A DNA stretch of 15,469 nt. Source: Clostridiaceae bacterium (GTDB lineage: Bacteria > Bacillota > Clostridia > Oscillospirales > Acutalibacteraceae). Within the stretch, counting starts at the first letter, position 1. Every line of letters starts with the position of its first letter. Made by a program: the position numbers and the translations under genes. Under the pieces are notes generated by a model that was given only the letters and a program-made list of their open reading frames with translations, did not search any database and was not told where the DNA came from. The stretch covers positions 1 to 15,469 of the forward strand of contig CAJGDQ010000011.1 of the NCBI GenBank assembly GCA_904502215.1, in the 5' to 3' direction. Shown here in pieces: positions 7,238 through 15,393 of the stretch.

Positions 7238-8231
7238 AGAAAGTTTGGGCTCTAAAAGGCTTAATCTAAGACAAACTGCAAGGTTTTTAAGGAAACATGA
7301 TAATTATGTTATCTTAACCCATGCCTCACCTGACGGTGATACCTTAGGCTCGGCCTATGCACTTTATTATGCACTTAATGAGATTGGAAAGTCAGCTTGC
7401 GTTATATGTCCTGATGTTATTCCTCAAAAGTATGACTATTTTGCAAGAAAGACCGACCATATTGATTCGCAAAATGCTACTATTATTGCGGTTGATGTTG
7501 CTGATAAAAAGCTTCTCGGTGCTTTAAGTGAAAAGTTTGGTGATATTGTTGACCTTTGTATCGACCATCATATTTCAAATACTCAGTTTGCAAAAAACTT
7601 ATATCTTGATGATGATGCCGCTGCAACAGCCGAGTGTATTTATGAGCTTATAGCACAAATGAAGGTTAACATAAACCTTGTAACTGCTAAGGCTCTATAT
7701 ACCGGTCTTGCAACCGATACAGGATGCTTTAAATATTCAAATGTTACCGAAAAAACCCATCTTATTGCGGCATCGCTTTATGAGTTTGATATCAATGCGG
7801 CTGAGATTAACCGCCTTATGTTTGATACCAAATCCAAAAAGCTTTTAGAGCTTGAAAAGATGGTTTTAGAGGCTGCTGAGTTTCATTTTGATGATAGATG
7901 CTTCTTCTTGCCTGTTACTGCTGAAATGCAGGAAAAAACAGGCTGCAGCGGAACTGAACTCGAGGGCATTTCGGTTATTTCCCGAAGTGTTGAGGGTGTT
8001 AAGGTAGGGGTTACTGCCAAGCAGGTATCGGATAATGAATTCAAGATTTCAATGAGAACATATCCGCCGATGGATGCTAGTGCCCTTTGCAAAAAGCTTG
8101 GCGGAGGCGGTCATATTGCGGCCGCCGGAGCCACTGTTCAGGGCAATTTAGATGAGGTTAAGCAAACAGTTTTAAGTGTTATAAAGGAAGCCTTGGAGGA
8201 AGTTTATGCAGGGACTAATACTGCTGGATAA
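7227..8231 (+). CDS. nrnA: DHH/DHHA1 phosphoesterase, NrnA-like (nanoRNase / pAp phosphatase)
   Basis: 334 residues. The ATG at 7227 is chosen because it has AGAGGA (7213-7218) upstream and starts the family match; longer in-frame starts from 7149 lie deep in rbfA. The DHH domain shows HASPDGDTLGS (32-42), VDVAD (89-93) and IDHHIS (112-117), the residues that bind two Mn ions. The C-terminal DHHA1 domain shows GGGGH at 292-296 followed by AAAG (298-301), the substrate-binding loop. NrnA removes mononucleotides from very short RNAs, and many members also dephosphorylate pAp or act on linear dinucleotides from c-di-nucleotides. Which substrate dominates here cannot be read from sequence. It overlaps rbfA by 11 nt and truB by 26 nt, which is common in Clostridia. 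Confidence 0.9.
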   Translation: MKTKESLGSKRLNLRQTARFLRKHDNYVILTHASPDGDTLGSAYALYYALNEIGKSACVICPDVIPQKYDYFARKTDHIDSQNATIIAVDVADKKLLGALSEKFGDIVDLCIDHHISNTQFAKNLYLDDDAAATAECIYELIAQMKVNINLVTAKALYTGLATDTGCFKYSNVTEKTHLIAASLYEFDINAAEINRLMFDTKSKKLLELEKMVLEAAEFHFDDRCFFLPVTAEMQEKTGCSGTELEGISVISRSVEGVKVGVTAKQVSDNEFKISMRTYPPMDASALCKKLGGGGHIAAAGATVQGNLDEVKQTVLSVIKEALEEVYAGTNTAG

Positions 8232-9099
8232 ACCAAAAGGGATAACCTCTTTTTCAGCCGTTTCGGCTATTAAAAGACGGGCTAATGAGAAAAGGGTTGG
8301 CCATACGGGAACGCTTGACCCTATGGCAACGGGAGTTCTTCCGATTTTTCTTGGAAGAGCAACTGCGCTTTCGAGCCTTTTGTTAGATGCCGATAAGCGA
8401 TATATTGCAACCGTTAAATTAGGAATTGCAACCGATACTGATGATATAACGGGTAATGTTATATCCGAAAAAGAGGTTAACATAACACCCGAAAGATTAG
8501 GACAGGCTCTTAATTCTTTTGTTGGTGTTATTAAGCAACGCCCCCCTATGTATAGCGCTATAAAAAAGGACGGAGTTCGCCTTTATAAACTAGCACGAGA
8601 GGGGAAAGAGGCCGAAATTCCCGAAAGAGAGATTGAGATATTCAGTATCAAGCTTTTGAGGGATTTGGATGCTCAAAATGAGTTTCAAATAGAGGTTCAC
8701 GTTTCTAAGGGAACATATATCCGTTCTCTTGCCCGTGATATAGGAGAGCTTTTAGGTTGCGGTGCAACATTAACCGAGCTTAGAAGAATCTATGCCTCGG
8801 GGTTTGATATAAAAGACTGCATAGAACTTGATTATCTTAGTGAGGATAATATAGAAGAGCATATTTTAAGCGAAGAGATTGCAGTTTCTCATTTAAGAGA
8901 GCTTTTTGTTACCGAAAAGCAGGCTATTCGTTTTTGCAACGGCGGTCAGTTAGGTTTCGAAAGGCTAAAGATTAAAGATTTCAAAGAAAATGAACTTTTA
9001 AGGGTTAAATTCGATAATAAGTTTTTAGGTATTGGTTTCGCAAACCTTGAAAAAGGGGAAGTTGGAATTAAATGTATCATAAATTATCCGGAGGGATAA
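8206..9099 (+). CDS. truB: tRNA pseudouridine(55) synthase TruB
   Basis: 297 residues. LILLDKPKGITS opens the protein. The catalytic loop GHTGTLDPMATGVLP (32-46) holds the nucleophilic aspartate D38. QRPPMYSAIKKDGVRLY (111-127) and SKGTYIRSLARDIG (167-180) are further TruB signatures. It makes pseudouridine 55 in the T-loop of nearly all tRNAs and also helps tRNA folding. The ATG at 8206 has GGAGG (8195-8199) 6 nt upstream, which supports the 26-nt overlap with nrnA rather than a later start. The C-terminal part (about 230-297) is in the position of the PUA-like domain. The ribF start follows after 4 nt. Confidence 0.96.
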   Translation: MQGLILLDKPKGITSFSAVSAIKRRANEKRVGHTGTLDPMATGVLPIFLGRATALSSLLLDADKRYIATVKLGIATDTDDITGNVISEKEVNITPERLGQALNSFVGVIKQRPPMYSAIKKDGVRLYKLAREGKEAEIPEREIEIFSIKLLRDLDAQNEFQIEVHVSKGTYIRSLARDIGELLGCGATLTELRRIYASGFDIKDCIELDYLSEDNIEEHILSEEIAVSHLRELFVTEKQAIRFCNGGQLGFERLKIKDFKENELLRVKFDNKFLGIGFANLEKGEVGIKCIINYPEG

Positions 9100-9103
9100 C
9101 CAA

Positions 9104-9937
9104 ATGAAAAGAGCCTTATGTTTAGGCACCTTTGACGGACTTCATAAAGGTCATATAAAGGTTTTGAATTTGCCTTTAGGTTATAGCAAAACGGTTGTAA
9201 CCTTTGCTCTTCCGCCAAAGCTTGTTTTTTCGGGAAAAAGGGAGCTTTTGATGAGCTTTGAGGACAAGGTGCAGTCTTTAAAGGATTTGGGAATAGAAGA
9301 GGTTTTAACTTTAGATTTCAATTTAGTTCGTGATATGAGCCCTGAAGATTTTCTTGAGAGCTTATATAAAAAATATTCTCCGGCTTTAATTTGCTGCGGT
9401 TTTAATTACCGTTTTGGAAAGGGAGCCTTAGGTGATACCGAGCAAATAGAAGAGTTTTGCAAGCAAAAAGGCATAGAATTTATGATAGCTGAGCCTGTTA
9501 AAGAGGATGAAAACACCATTTCATCAACACTTATAAGGGACTATATAAAAAACGGTGAAATAGAAAAGGCAAATAATCTTTTAACCAAGCCCTTTTCCTT
9601 TGAGGAGGAGGTTATAAAGGGAGATGCCAGAGGCAGAACCTTAGGTTATCCAACCATAAATCAAAAATATCCCGAAGAGTTGGTTAAACTTAAATTCGGG
9701 GTTTATAAAACCAAGATTATAATTGATGAAAAAGAGTTTGAGGGAATAACAAATATAGGTATAAGGCCAACCTTTAAAACTGATTTTGTTATTGCTGAAA
9801 CATATATAAAAGATTTTTCAGGGGATTTATATGGCAAGAAATTGAGGATAATCCCCATAGAGTTTTTAAGAGAGGAAATAAAGTTTTCCTCGATAGAAGA
9901 ACTTAAACGCCAAATTGAAATAGACTTAAAAAAATAA
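9104..9937 (+). CDS. ribF: bifunctional riboflavin kinase / FAD synthetase RibF
   Basis: 277 residues, somewhat shorter than the usual 305-315. The N-terminal adenylyltransferase domain has GTFDGLHKGH with the HxGH motif at 14-17, GFNYRFGKGALGD (99-111) and ISSTLIR (139-145). The C-terminal riboflavin kinase domain has GDARGRTLGYPTIN (173-186), NIGIRPTF (217-224) and a glutamate at 232 in the catalytic position. Together they convert riboflavin to FMN and then FAD. GGAGGG (9090-9095) overlaps the truB end, giving 8 nt to the ATG. No FMN riboswitch precedes it, so expression seems to follow the operon. The truB-ribF order is the standard one. Confidence 0.94.
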   Translation: MKRALCLGTFDGLHKGHIKVLNLPLGYSKTVVTFALPPKLVFSGKRELLMSFEDKVQSLKDLGIEEVLTLDFNLVRDMSPEDFLESLYKKYSPALICCGFNYRFGKGALGDTEQIEEFCKQKGIEFMIAEPVKEDENTISSTLIRDYIKNGEIEKANNLLTKPFSFEEEVIKGDARGRTLGYPTINQKYPEELVKLKFGVYKTKIIIDEKEFEGITNIGIRPTFKTDFVIAETYIKDFSGDLYGKKLRIIPIEFLREEIKFSSIEELKRQIEIDLKK

Positions 9938-9949
9938 GGAGATTATAAA

Positions 9950-12325
9950 ATGGCAAGAAGAAAGAAAGGAAGCTCCAAAGCAAAGCGTGAAACTGTTAAG
10001 GAAACCACCGCTAGAAGACAGCTTTTAGCAGTTATCTGGTTCTCGGTTGCAGTATTTTTGCTTTGTGTTGTGTTTATTGAGGGTCAGAATATTTGGGCTT
10101 GGCTCCATAATACTATTTTTGGCATTTTTGGTATAACTGCATTTTTCTATCCTTTTTTAATGGGATTTGTTGCGGTTATGTTTGCTCTTGATAAAATCAA
10201 TGGCTCTATAACCGCAAAGGTTATAGAATCAGGCTTGCTTGCTGTATTTATAGGTGCGGCAGTTGATATTTTCTCAAAGCATAATGATAAGTTAACATTC
10301 TGGCAACACCTAACCTCTGCTTATGAATCGGGCTCTGCTATGAAGAGCGGCGGCTTTTTAGGTGCGCTTATCGGTCAGCCATTATATTTAGGTTTTGGAA
10401 CACCGGGAGCCCATATAACAATTATTCTTCTTATTTTCGTTTTCCTTATGATAATAACAGGAACAACCCTTATTTCTTTATTCCGTTCTATTTCAAGACC
10501 TGTTAAGGCAATTTCCGAACAGGCTGAAAGCGCTTATCAAGCAAGAATGGAAAGGGAAGAAAACCAATCGGGTAAAAGACTTAAGGTTATAAAGGGCTTT
10601 GATGTTGATATTCCTGTTGATGATATTCCGGTTAAACGCAAAAGAGAAAAGGTTTCTCTTGAGGAAATGCAAAGAAATGTAGTAAATACATATCACGATG
10701 ACCCCAACGCTATGCCGGCTTCTCCTGAGGGCGCTGAGGATAAAGAAAATTTGAAGAGCGCTTTAAAGGCAACGGCTGAGGAGGCCGAGCAAATCAATGT
10801 TAAAGAGGAAACAGATAAGTTTGTTGAGGAGGTTAAGGAGGGTATTGATACCGCAACCGATAACGGTTATGAGTTCCCGCCGATAACCCTTCTTAAAGAA
10901 TCTGAGGTTTCCGCCTCTTCGAATATTGGTTCTCAGGCAATGGCCGACCATTTGGTTGAAACCCTTAGAAGCTTTGGCGTTGAAACTCGAATTGTTAATA
11001 TTTCAAGAGGACCAACAGTAACCCGTTATGAGCTTCAGCCTTGCGCAGGAGTTAAGATAAGCAAGATAACAAATCTTGCCGATGATATAGCGTTAAACCT
11101 TGCAACTGCAGGTGTTCGAATTGAGGCTCCTATTCCTAATAAGGCGGCTGTTGGAATTGAAGTTCCGAATAAAACAAGTGATGTTGTTAGCATCAGAGGA
11201 ATTTTCGAATCCCCCGCATTTACTGCTGCAAAAAGTAAATTAACTATAGCTCTTGGACGTGATATCGGCGGAGAGGCTATTGTTACTGATATTTCAAAAA
11301 TGCCTCACGGACTAATTGCAGGCGCTACCAACTCGGGTAAATCGGTTTGCATTAACTCGATTATTATGAGTATTCTCTATAAGGCAACACCCGAAGAGGT
11401 TAAGCTTTTGATGATAGACCCCAAGGTCGTTGAGCTTGGTGTTTATAATGGTATTCCGCATTTGTTAGTTCCCGTTGTAACCGACCCGAGAAAAGCTTCG
11501 GGAGCTCTTGGTTGGGCGGTAACCGAAATGGAAAACCGATATAAAATGTTTGCCGATAGGGGAGTTCGCAACATTGATGGCTATAACGCCTTTGTTGAAA
11601 ACCTAAAAGACCCCGATATCCAGAAGATGCCTCACGTTGTTATAATTATCGATGAGCTTGCCGACCTTATGATGACTGCACCAAACGAGGTTGAAGATTC
11701 TATCAACCGTATTGCTGCTAAAGCAAGAGCTGCCGGTATGCACTTAATAGTTGCAACCCAACGCCCATCGGTTGATGTTGTAACGGGTGTTATTAAGGCG
11801 AATATCCCAACAAGAATCGCATTTGCGGTTTCAAGTCAGATTGATAGCCGAACAATTCTTGATGGCGCAGGCGCTGAAAAGCTTTTAGGTAGAGGAGATA
11901 TGCTCTTTAGCCCTGTTGGTTCAAATAAGCCAAATCGTATTCAGGGTTGCTTTGTAAGCGACCAGGAAATTGAGGCTGTTGTTAACTTTATTAAGGGCGA
12001 CCGCACCGCCGAATATGATGACAATATTATGGTTGAAATCGAGCGTCAGGCGGCGGTTGAGAAGAAGCAAAAAACAGGTCTTGCCGAGGATGGCCCCGAT
12101 GATGATGTTATGCTCAGTGATGCTATAAAGGTTGTTGTTGAAAACGGAATGGCATCAACCTCGCTTCTCCAAAGAAAGCTTAAGCTAGGATATGCGAGAG
12201 CGGCTCGTATTATGGACGAGATGGAACAACGTGGAGTTATAGGCCCTTATGAAGGCTCTAAACCCCGCAAGGTTTTAATCACCAAAGAACAGCTTATGGA
12301 GAAAGAAGCTGCAGGTGAGGAATAA
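9950..12325 (+). CDS. ftsK: FtsK/SpoIIIE family DNA translocase
   Basis: 791 residues. Four or so membrane helices lie at about 24-43, 56-80, 91-108 and 155-178. A charged linker (about 190-310) leads to the motor. The FtsK-alpha part includes ISRGPTVTRYELQPCAGVKI (351-370). Walker A is GATNSGKS (458-465), and Walker B is VVIIIDE (563-569). Mobility-type residues ATQRPSVDVVTG follow at 602-613. The C-terminal winged-helix gamma domain (about 718-785), which reads oriented DNA octamers, has the STSLLQRKLKLGYARAARIM core. The protein pumps chromosomal DNA through the division or sporulation septum. FtsK and SpoIIIE cannot be told apart from sequence alone. AAGGAG (9936-9941) precedes the ATG. 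No terminator separates it from ribF; its stop overlaps the next gene as TAATG. Confidence 0.95.
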   Translation: MARRKKGSSKAKRETVKETTARRQLLAVIWFSVAVFLLCVVFIEGQNIWAWLHNTIFGIFGITAFFYPFLMGFVAVMFALDKINGSITAKVIESGLLAVFIGAAVDIFSKHNDKLTFWQHLTSAYESGSAMKSGGFLGALIGQPLYLGFGTPGAHITIILLIFVFLMIITGTTLISLFRSISRPVKAISEQAESAYQARMEREENQSGKRLKVIKGFDVDIPVDDIPVKRKREKVSLEEMQRNVVNTYHDDPNAMPASPEGAEDKENLKSALKATAEEAEQINVKEETDKFVEEVKEGIDTATDNGYEFPPITLLKESEVSASSNIGSQAMADHLVETLRSFGVETRIVNISRGPTVTRYELQPCAGVKISKITNLADDIALNLATAGVRIEAPIPNKAAVGIEVPNKTSDVVSIRGIFESPAFTAAKSKLTIALGRDIGGEAIVTDISKMPHGLIAGATNSGKSVCINSIIMSILYKATPEEVKLLMIDPKVVELGVYNGIPHLLVPVVTDPRKASGALGWAVTEMENRYKMFADRGVRNIDGYNAFVENLKDPDIQKMPHVVIIIDELADLMMTAPNEVEDSINRIAAKARAAGMHLIVATQRPSVDVVTGVIKANIPTRIAFAVSSQIDSRTILDGAGAEKLLGRGDMLFSPVGSNKPNRIQGCFVSDQEIEAVVNFIKGDRTAEYDDNIMVEIERQAAVEKKQKTGLAEDGPDDDVMLSDAIKVVVENGMASTSLLQRKLKLGYARAARIMDEMEQRGVIGPYEGSKPRKVLITKEQLMEKEAAGEE

Positions 12326-13218
12326 TGGCTGAGGGAAGTTTAAATAAAAGGAAGATTATAGCTTTTGCCGTAACATTGCTTTGCATTGTTACGGTAATTG
12401 CGCTTTTCTTTGGAAATTTCGGCTCATCTCCATTAAATCAAGAGGAATTTGATGTTTCAAGCGATTTTGTTCGGTTTATTGATGTTGGTCAAGGGGATAG
12501 TATTTTAATTTATAGTAACGGCTATTCGGCACTTATTGATACCGGAACAAGCGATTCGGCCAATGAAATTTGCTCTCAATTAGATAGTTGCAAGATTAAG
12601 GATATTGATGTTGCAATCCTTTCCCATCTTCACGATGACCATACAGGCGGCATAAAGCAAATCTCTGAGATTTATGGAATAAAGAATGTTATTTTACCCG
12701 AAATTTCTATTGAGAGTGAAACACTTTCCGATGCTCAGTTTGTTATCAATAAGATGAGAGAAACCGGCGGCGGAATTTATAATGCTGTTTCGGGTATGAA
12801 TTTCAGTATCGGCGAGTTTGAAATAACGGTTTTAGCTTCTTTCGGGGAAATGAAGGATGAAAATAACCGCTCGGTTATTGTTGTGGCTGAGATTGAGGAC
12901 CGCAAATTTTTGTTTACGGGCGATGCCGAAGCTAAGACCGAAAAGGCCCTTTTAAATGAAGGAATTAATCTTAAGTGCGATGTTTTAAAGGCGGGCCACC
13001 ACGGAAGCAACACCTCATCCTGTGATGAGTTTTTAGAGGCGGTTAAGCCTCGTTTTGTTGCAATTTCGGTTGGAAGAGAAAATTCTTATGGGCATCCTCA
13101 TAATACTATTTTATCCGCTTTCGAAAGGATAAAGGCCGAGGTTTATCGCACCGATTATGATGGTGATATAACCTTTAGTATTGAGGATGGGAATTTAAAG
13201 GTTGAAACCGAAAAATAA
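12325..13218 (+). CDS. membrane-anchored ComEC-type metallo-beta-lactamase domain protein
   Basis: 297 residues. A single N-terminal hydrophobic segment (about 11-30) after a basic stretch is a signal anchor or uncleaved signal peptide, so the enzyme part probably faces outside. IDVGQGDS (52-59), HLHDDH (101-106), FTGDAE (198-203), KAGHHGS (222-228) and GHPH (256-259) are the metal-binding and family motifs of the stand-alone ComEC/Rec2 C-terminal domain. Full ComEC proteins form the DNA-uptake channel, and their MBL domain is thought to act as a nuclease; stand-alone versions are poorly characterised, so the substrate here is unknown. All zinc-ligand motifs look intact. The start overlaps the ftsK stop by one base, which suggests coupled expression. 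No other competence gene is in the window. Confidence 0.85.
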   Translation: MAEGSLNKRKIIAFAVTLLCIVTVIALFFGNFGSSPLNQEEFDVSSDFVRFIDVGQGDSILIYSNGYSALIDTGTSDSANEICSQLDSCKIKDIDVAILSHLHDDHTGGIKQISEIYGIKNVILPEISIESETLSDAQFVINKMRETGGGIYNAVSGMNFSIGEFEITVLASFGEMKDENNRSVIVVAEIEDRKFLFTGDAEAKTEKALLNEGINLKCDVLKAGHHGSNTSSCDEFLEAVKPRFVAISVGRENSYGHPHNTILSAFERIKAEVYRTDYDGDITFSIEDGNLKVETEK

Positions 13219-13240
13219 ACTCTATTAAGGAGCAGTTTTA

Positions 13241-15076
13241 ATGTGCGGATTTGTAGGCTTTACAAATTATATAAAGGATAACGGCGAAACCCTTCATAAA
13301 ATGATGGACCGCATTGTCCATAGAGGTCCTGACTCATCAGGTGCTTTCATTGATGAGGATATTGCCTTAGGGTTTAGAAGACTAAGTATTATAGACCTTA
13401 ATGATGGCGACCAGCCTATGTTCAATGAGGATAAATCCTTGGTGCTCGTTTTCAATGGCGAGATTTATAATTTCAAGGATTTAAGGGCCGAGCTTATAAA
13501 TGCAGGACATATTTTTTCAAATAATTCCGATAGTGAGGTTTTGCTTCATGGTTTTGAGGAATGGGGAGAGGATATAGTCAATCGTCTTCGAGGAATGTTT
13601 GCATTCGTTATTTTTAATCGCAAAGATAAATCTATCTTTGCCGCAAGAGATATCTTCGGTATTAAGCCTTTTTATTATACCTTTATGGGCGAAAGCTTTA
13701 TTTTTGGCTCAGAAATCAAGGCGTTTTTGGAGCACCCCGAGTTCAAAAAAGAACTAAATGAGGATGCACTTGCTCATTATCTTTCATTTCAGTATTCGGC
13801 TCTTGAAGAAACATTTTTTAAAAATGTATTCAAGCTCCAGCCTGCCCATTTTTTCACCTTTAAGGATGGTGAAATGAAAAAGGTTAGATATTGGAAACCC
13901 GATTTCAATGAAACTGAGGGAGTGCTAGATTATTTTGCCGATTTAACCGATAAAGCGGTTAGAGAATCGGTTGAGGCCCATAAAATTGCCGATGTTGAGG
14001 TTGGCTCTTTTCTCTCTTCGGGTATAGATTCGAGCTATATTGCCGAGGCCGCAAAGGTTGATAAAACCTTCACAGTTGGCTTTGAAAGTCCTGATGGAGA
14101 TAGATATAATGAGATTGGTTTTGCTAAGGATTTTGCAAATACTATTGGTGTTGAGAATATTTCAAAGGTTATAACTCCAAAGGAATATTGGGAAACCTTT
14201 CCACTTATTCAGTATCATATGGATGAGCCTTTGGCCGACCCCGCCGCTATCGCTCTTTACTTTGTGAGTCGTTTGGCCAGCGAAAAGGTTAAGGTTGTTA
14301 TGTCGGGCGAGGGAGCTGATGAGCTTTTTGGCGGTTATAGAATTTATCAAGAGCCACTAACCTTAACCTTATATGATAAACTGCCTTTTGCTATTAGGAA
14401 AATTATCGGCAAGATTTGTTCTTATTTGCCTCAAAAACACGGTATAAATTACCTTGTTAGAAGAGGAAAGACCATAGAAGAGCGTTTTATCGGAAATGCG
14501 AATATCTTTTCAGTTAAAGAAAGAAATTCCATTTTGAAGAGCGAAATTGCCAAAAATGCGGTTTCTCCAAGCCTTGTTTGTAAAAGGTTTTATGATGAGG
14601 TAAAGAATAAGGATACCATTACTAAAATGCAGTATCTTGATATCAATATGTGGCTTATGGGGGATATTCTTCTCAAGGCAGATAAAACAAGTATGGCTAA
14701 TTCTTTGGAGCTTAGGGTTCCGTTCCTTGATAAAAAGGTTATGGAGTTTGCTTCAACCATTCCGCTTAATTGCCGAGTTAATACTGTTACAACAAAATTA
14801 GCTCTGAGAAAAGCGGCCGAAAGAACCTTGCCAAAGAGAACTGCAACCAAGGATAAGCTGGGTTTTCCTGTGCCTATTAGGGTATGGCTTAAAGAGGATG
14901 AATACTATGAAAGGGTTAAAAATATTTTCGAAAGCGATGCTGCCAAAAAGTATTTTGAAACCGATAAATTAGTGGCGCTTCTTAATAATCACAGAGAAGG
15001 CAAGGCCGACCTTAGCCGCAAGATTTGGACGGTTTACACCTTCCTTGTTTGGTATAATCAATTTTTTGAAGTTTAA
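13241..15076 (+). CDS. asnB: glutamine-hydrolysing asparagine synthetase AsnB
   Basis: 611 residues. Met removal would expose Cys2 (MCGFVGF), the N-terminal nucleophile that splits glutamine. HRGPDSSG (27-34), FNGEIYNF (71-78) and SDSEVLLHGFEEWG (96-109) belong to the glutaminase domain. The synthetase domain has the PP-loop SSGIDS (259-264) and SGEGADELFGGY (355-366), which bind ATP and aspartate. The reaction is aspartate + glutamine + ATP to asparagine + glutamate + AMP + PPi. The PP-loop reads SSG rather than SGG, a variant seen in some AsnB subgroups. AsnB-like enzymes can instead amidate cell-wall diaminopimelate, so a wall role cannot be excluded. AAGGAG (13227-13232) lies 8 nt before the ATG. 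A terminator begins right after its stop. Confidence 0.93.
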   Translation: MCGFVGFTNYIKDNGETLHKMMDRIVHRGPDSSGAFIDEDIALGFRRLSIIDLNDGDQPMFNEDKSLVLVFNGEIYNFKDLRAELINAGHIFSNNSDSEVLLHGFEEWGEDIVNRLRGMFAFVIFNRKDKSIFAARDIFGIKPFYYTFMGESFIFGSEIKAFLEHPEFKKELNEDALAHYLSFQYSALEETFFKNVFKLQPAHFFTFKDGEMKKVRYWKPDFNETEGVLDYFADLTDKAVRESVEAHKIADVEVGSFLSSGIDSSYIAEAAKVDKTFTVGFESPDGDRYNEIGFAKDFANTIGVENISKVITPKEYWETFPLIQYHMDEPLADPAAIALYFVSRLASEKVKVVMSGEGADELFGGYRIYQEPLTLTLYDKLPFAIRKIIGKICSYLPQKHGINYLVRRGKTIEERFIGNANIFSVKERNSILKSEIAKNAVSPSLVCKRFYDEVKNKDTITKMQYLDINMWLMGDILLKADKTSMANSLELRVPFLDKKVMEFASTIPLNCRVNTVTTKLALRKAAERTLPKRTATKDKLGFPVPIRVWLKEDEYYERVKNIFESDAAKKYFETDKLVALLNNHREGKADLSRKIWTVYTFLVWYNQFFEV

Positions 15077-15080
15077 AATA

Positions 15081-15127
15081 AAATCTTCCTTTGCGGATAT
15101 ACTATTTTTGCAAAGGGAGGTTTTTTT
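15081..15127 (+). terminator. intrinsic terminator after asnB, overlapping the next gene's ribosome-binding site
   Basis: A 14-bp stem with two G-U pairs (15081-15094 with 15110-15123) encloses a 15-nt loop and runs into seven T residues (15121-15127). The 3' arm contains GGGAGG (15115-15120), the only Shine-Dalgarno site for the small gene at 15128, and the T-run is its spacer. Termination and initiation signals for the two genes therefore share the same bases. Confidence 0.75.
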
Positions 15128-15307
15128 ATGCAGAATAGTTCGATGTCATTTATGAAAGGATTAGGAGCCGGAATGGTTGCAGGTGCGGCGGCAGTTGTTG
15201 TTGGAAAGGTAATGCTAAAGGACCATAAAAACATTTCCAAAGGCTCGGCAAAGGCTGTTAAAGCAGTAGGCGAATTTGTTGAAGGCGTTCAAACAATGTT
15301 TCATTAA
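15128..15307 (+). CDS. small glycine/alanine-rich YtxH-like protein, 59 residues
   Basis: The frame runs from an ATG with GGGAGG 7 nt upstream to a TAA at 15305-15307. Residues about 8-30 form a hydrophobic Gly/Ala/Val segment (KGLGAGMVAGAAAVVVGKVM), enough for one short membrane helix. A basic, amphipathic tail (about 31-59, KGSAKAVKAVGEFVEGV) follows. This layout resembles small YtxH-like proteins common in Clostridia, whose function is unknown; no catalytic motif is seen. No good promoter of its own was found: TATACT (15098-15103) lacks a well-spaced -35 box. It may depend on transcripts reading through from asnB, whose terminator hairpin would hide its ribosome-binding site. Strong SD, normal codon use and a terminator right after the stop support a real gene. 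Confidence 0.75.
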   Translation: MQNSSMSFMKGLGAGMVAGAAAVVVGKVMLKDHKNISKGSAKAVKAVGEFVEGVQTMFH

Positions 15308-15347
15308 GAAAACGGATATACACACGGGTGTATATCCGTTTTCTTTT
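15306..15347 (+). terminator. strong intrinsic terminator, perfect 18-bp stem
   Basis: An uninterrupted 18-bp stem (15306-15323 with 15328-15345) is closed by an ACGG loop. The top strand ends in TTTTCTTTT and the 5' side is AAGAAAA, so it could stop transcription from either direction. It overlaps the stop codon of the small gene and isolates the tRNA promoter that follows. Confidence 0.9.
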
Positions 15348-15348
15348 A

Positions 15349-15376
15349 TTGACTTTTTTTAAAAGTATGGTATAAT
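15349..15376 (+). promoter_or_regulatory. sigma-A promoter of the tRNA-Leu gene
   Basis: TTGACT (15349-15354) and TATAAT (15371-15376) are 16 bp apart, with an extended -10 (TGG directly upstream). The spacer contains a T-run followed by AAAA. The predicted start is near 15383, about 11 nt before the mature tRNA 5' end. Confidence 0.85.
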
Positions 15377-15393
15377 TAGTTGGCAATATTTAT

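Noticed and set aside
9050..9104. Possible FMN riboswitch before ribF
   Set aside because: Only 4 nt separate truB and ribF, leaving no room for an RFN element, and no such fold was seen.
13202..13228. TTGAAA and TATTAA before asnB as a promoter
   Set aside because: The spacing is only 15 bp, the -10 is poor, and the start point would leave almost no leader before the ribosome-binding site.
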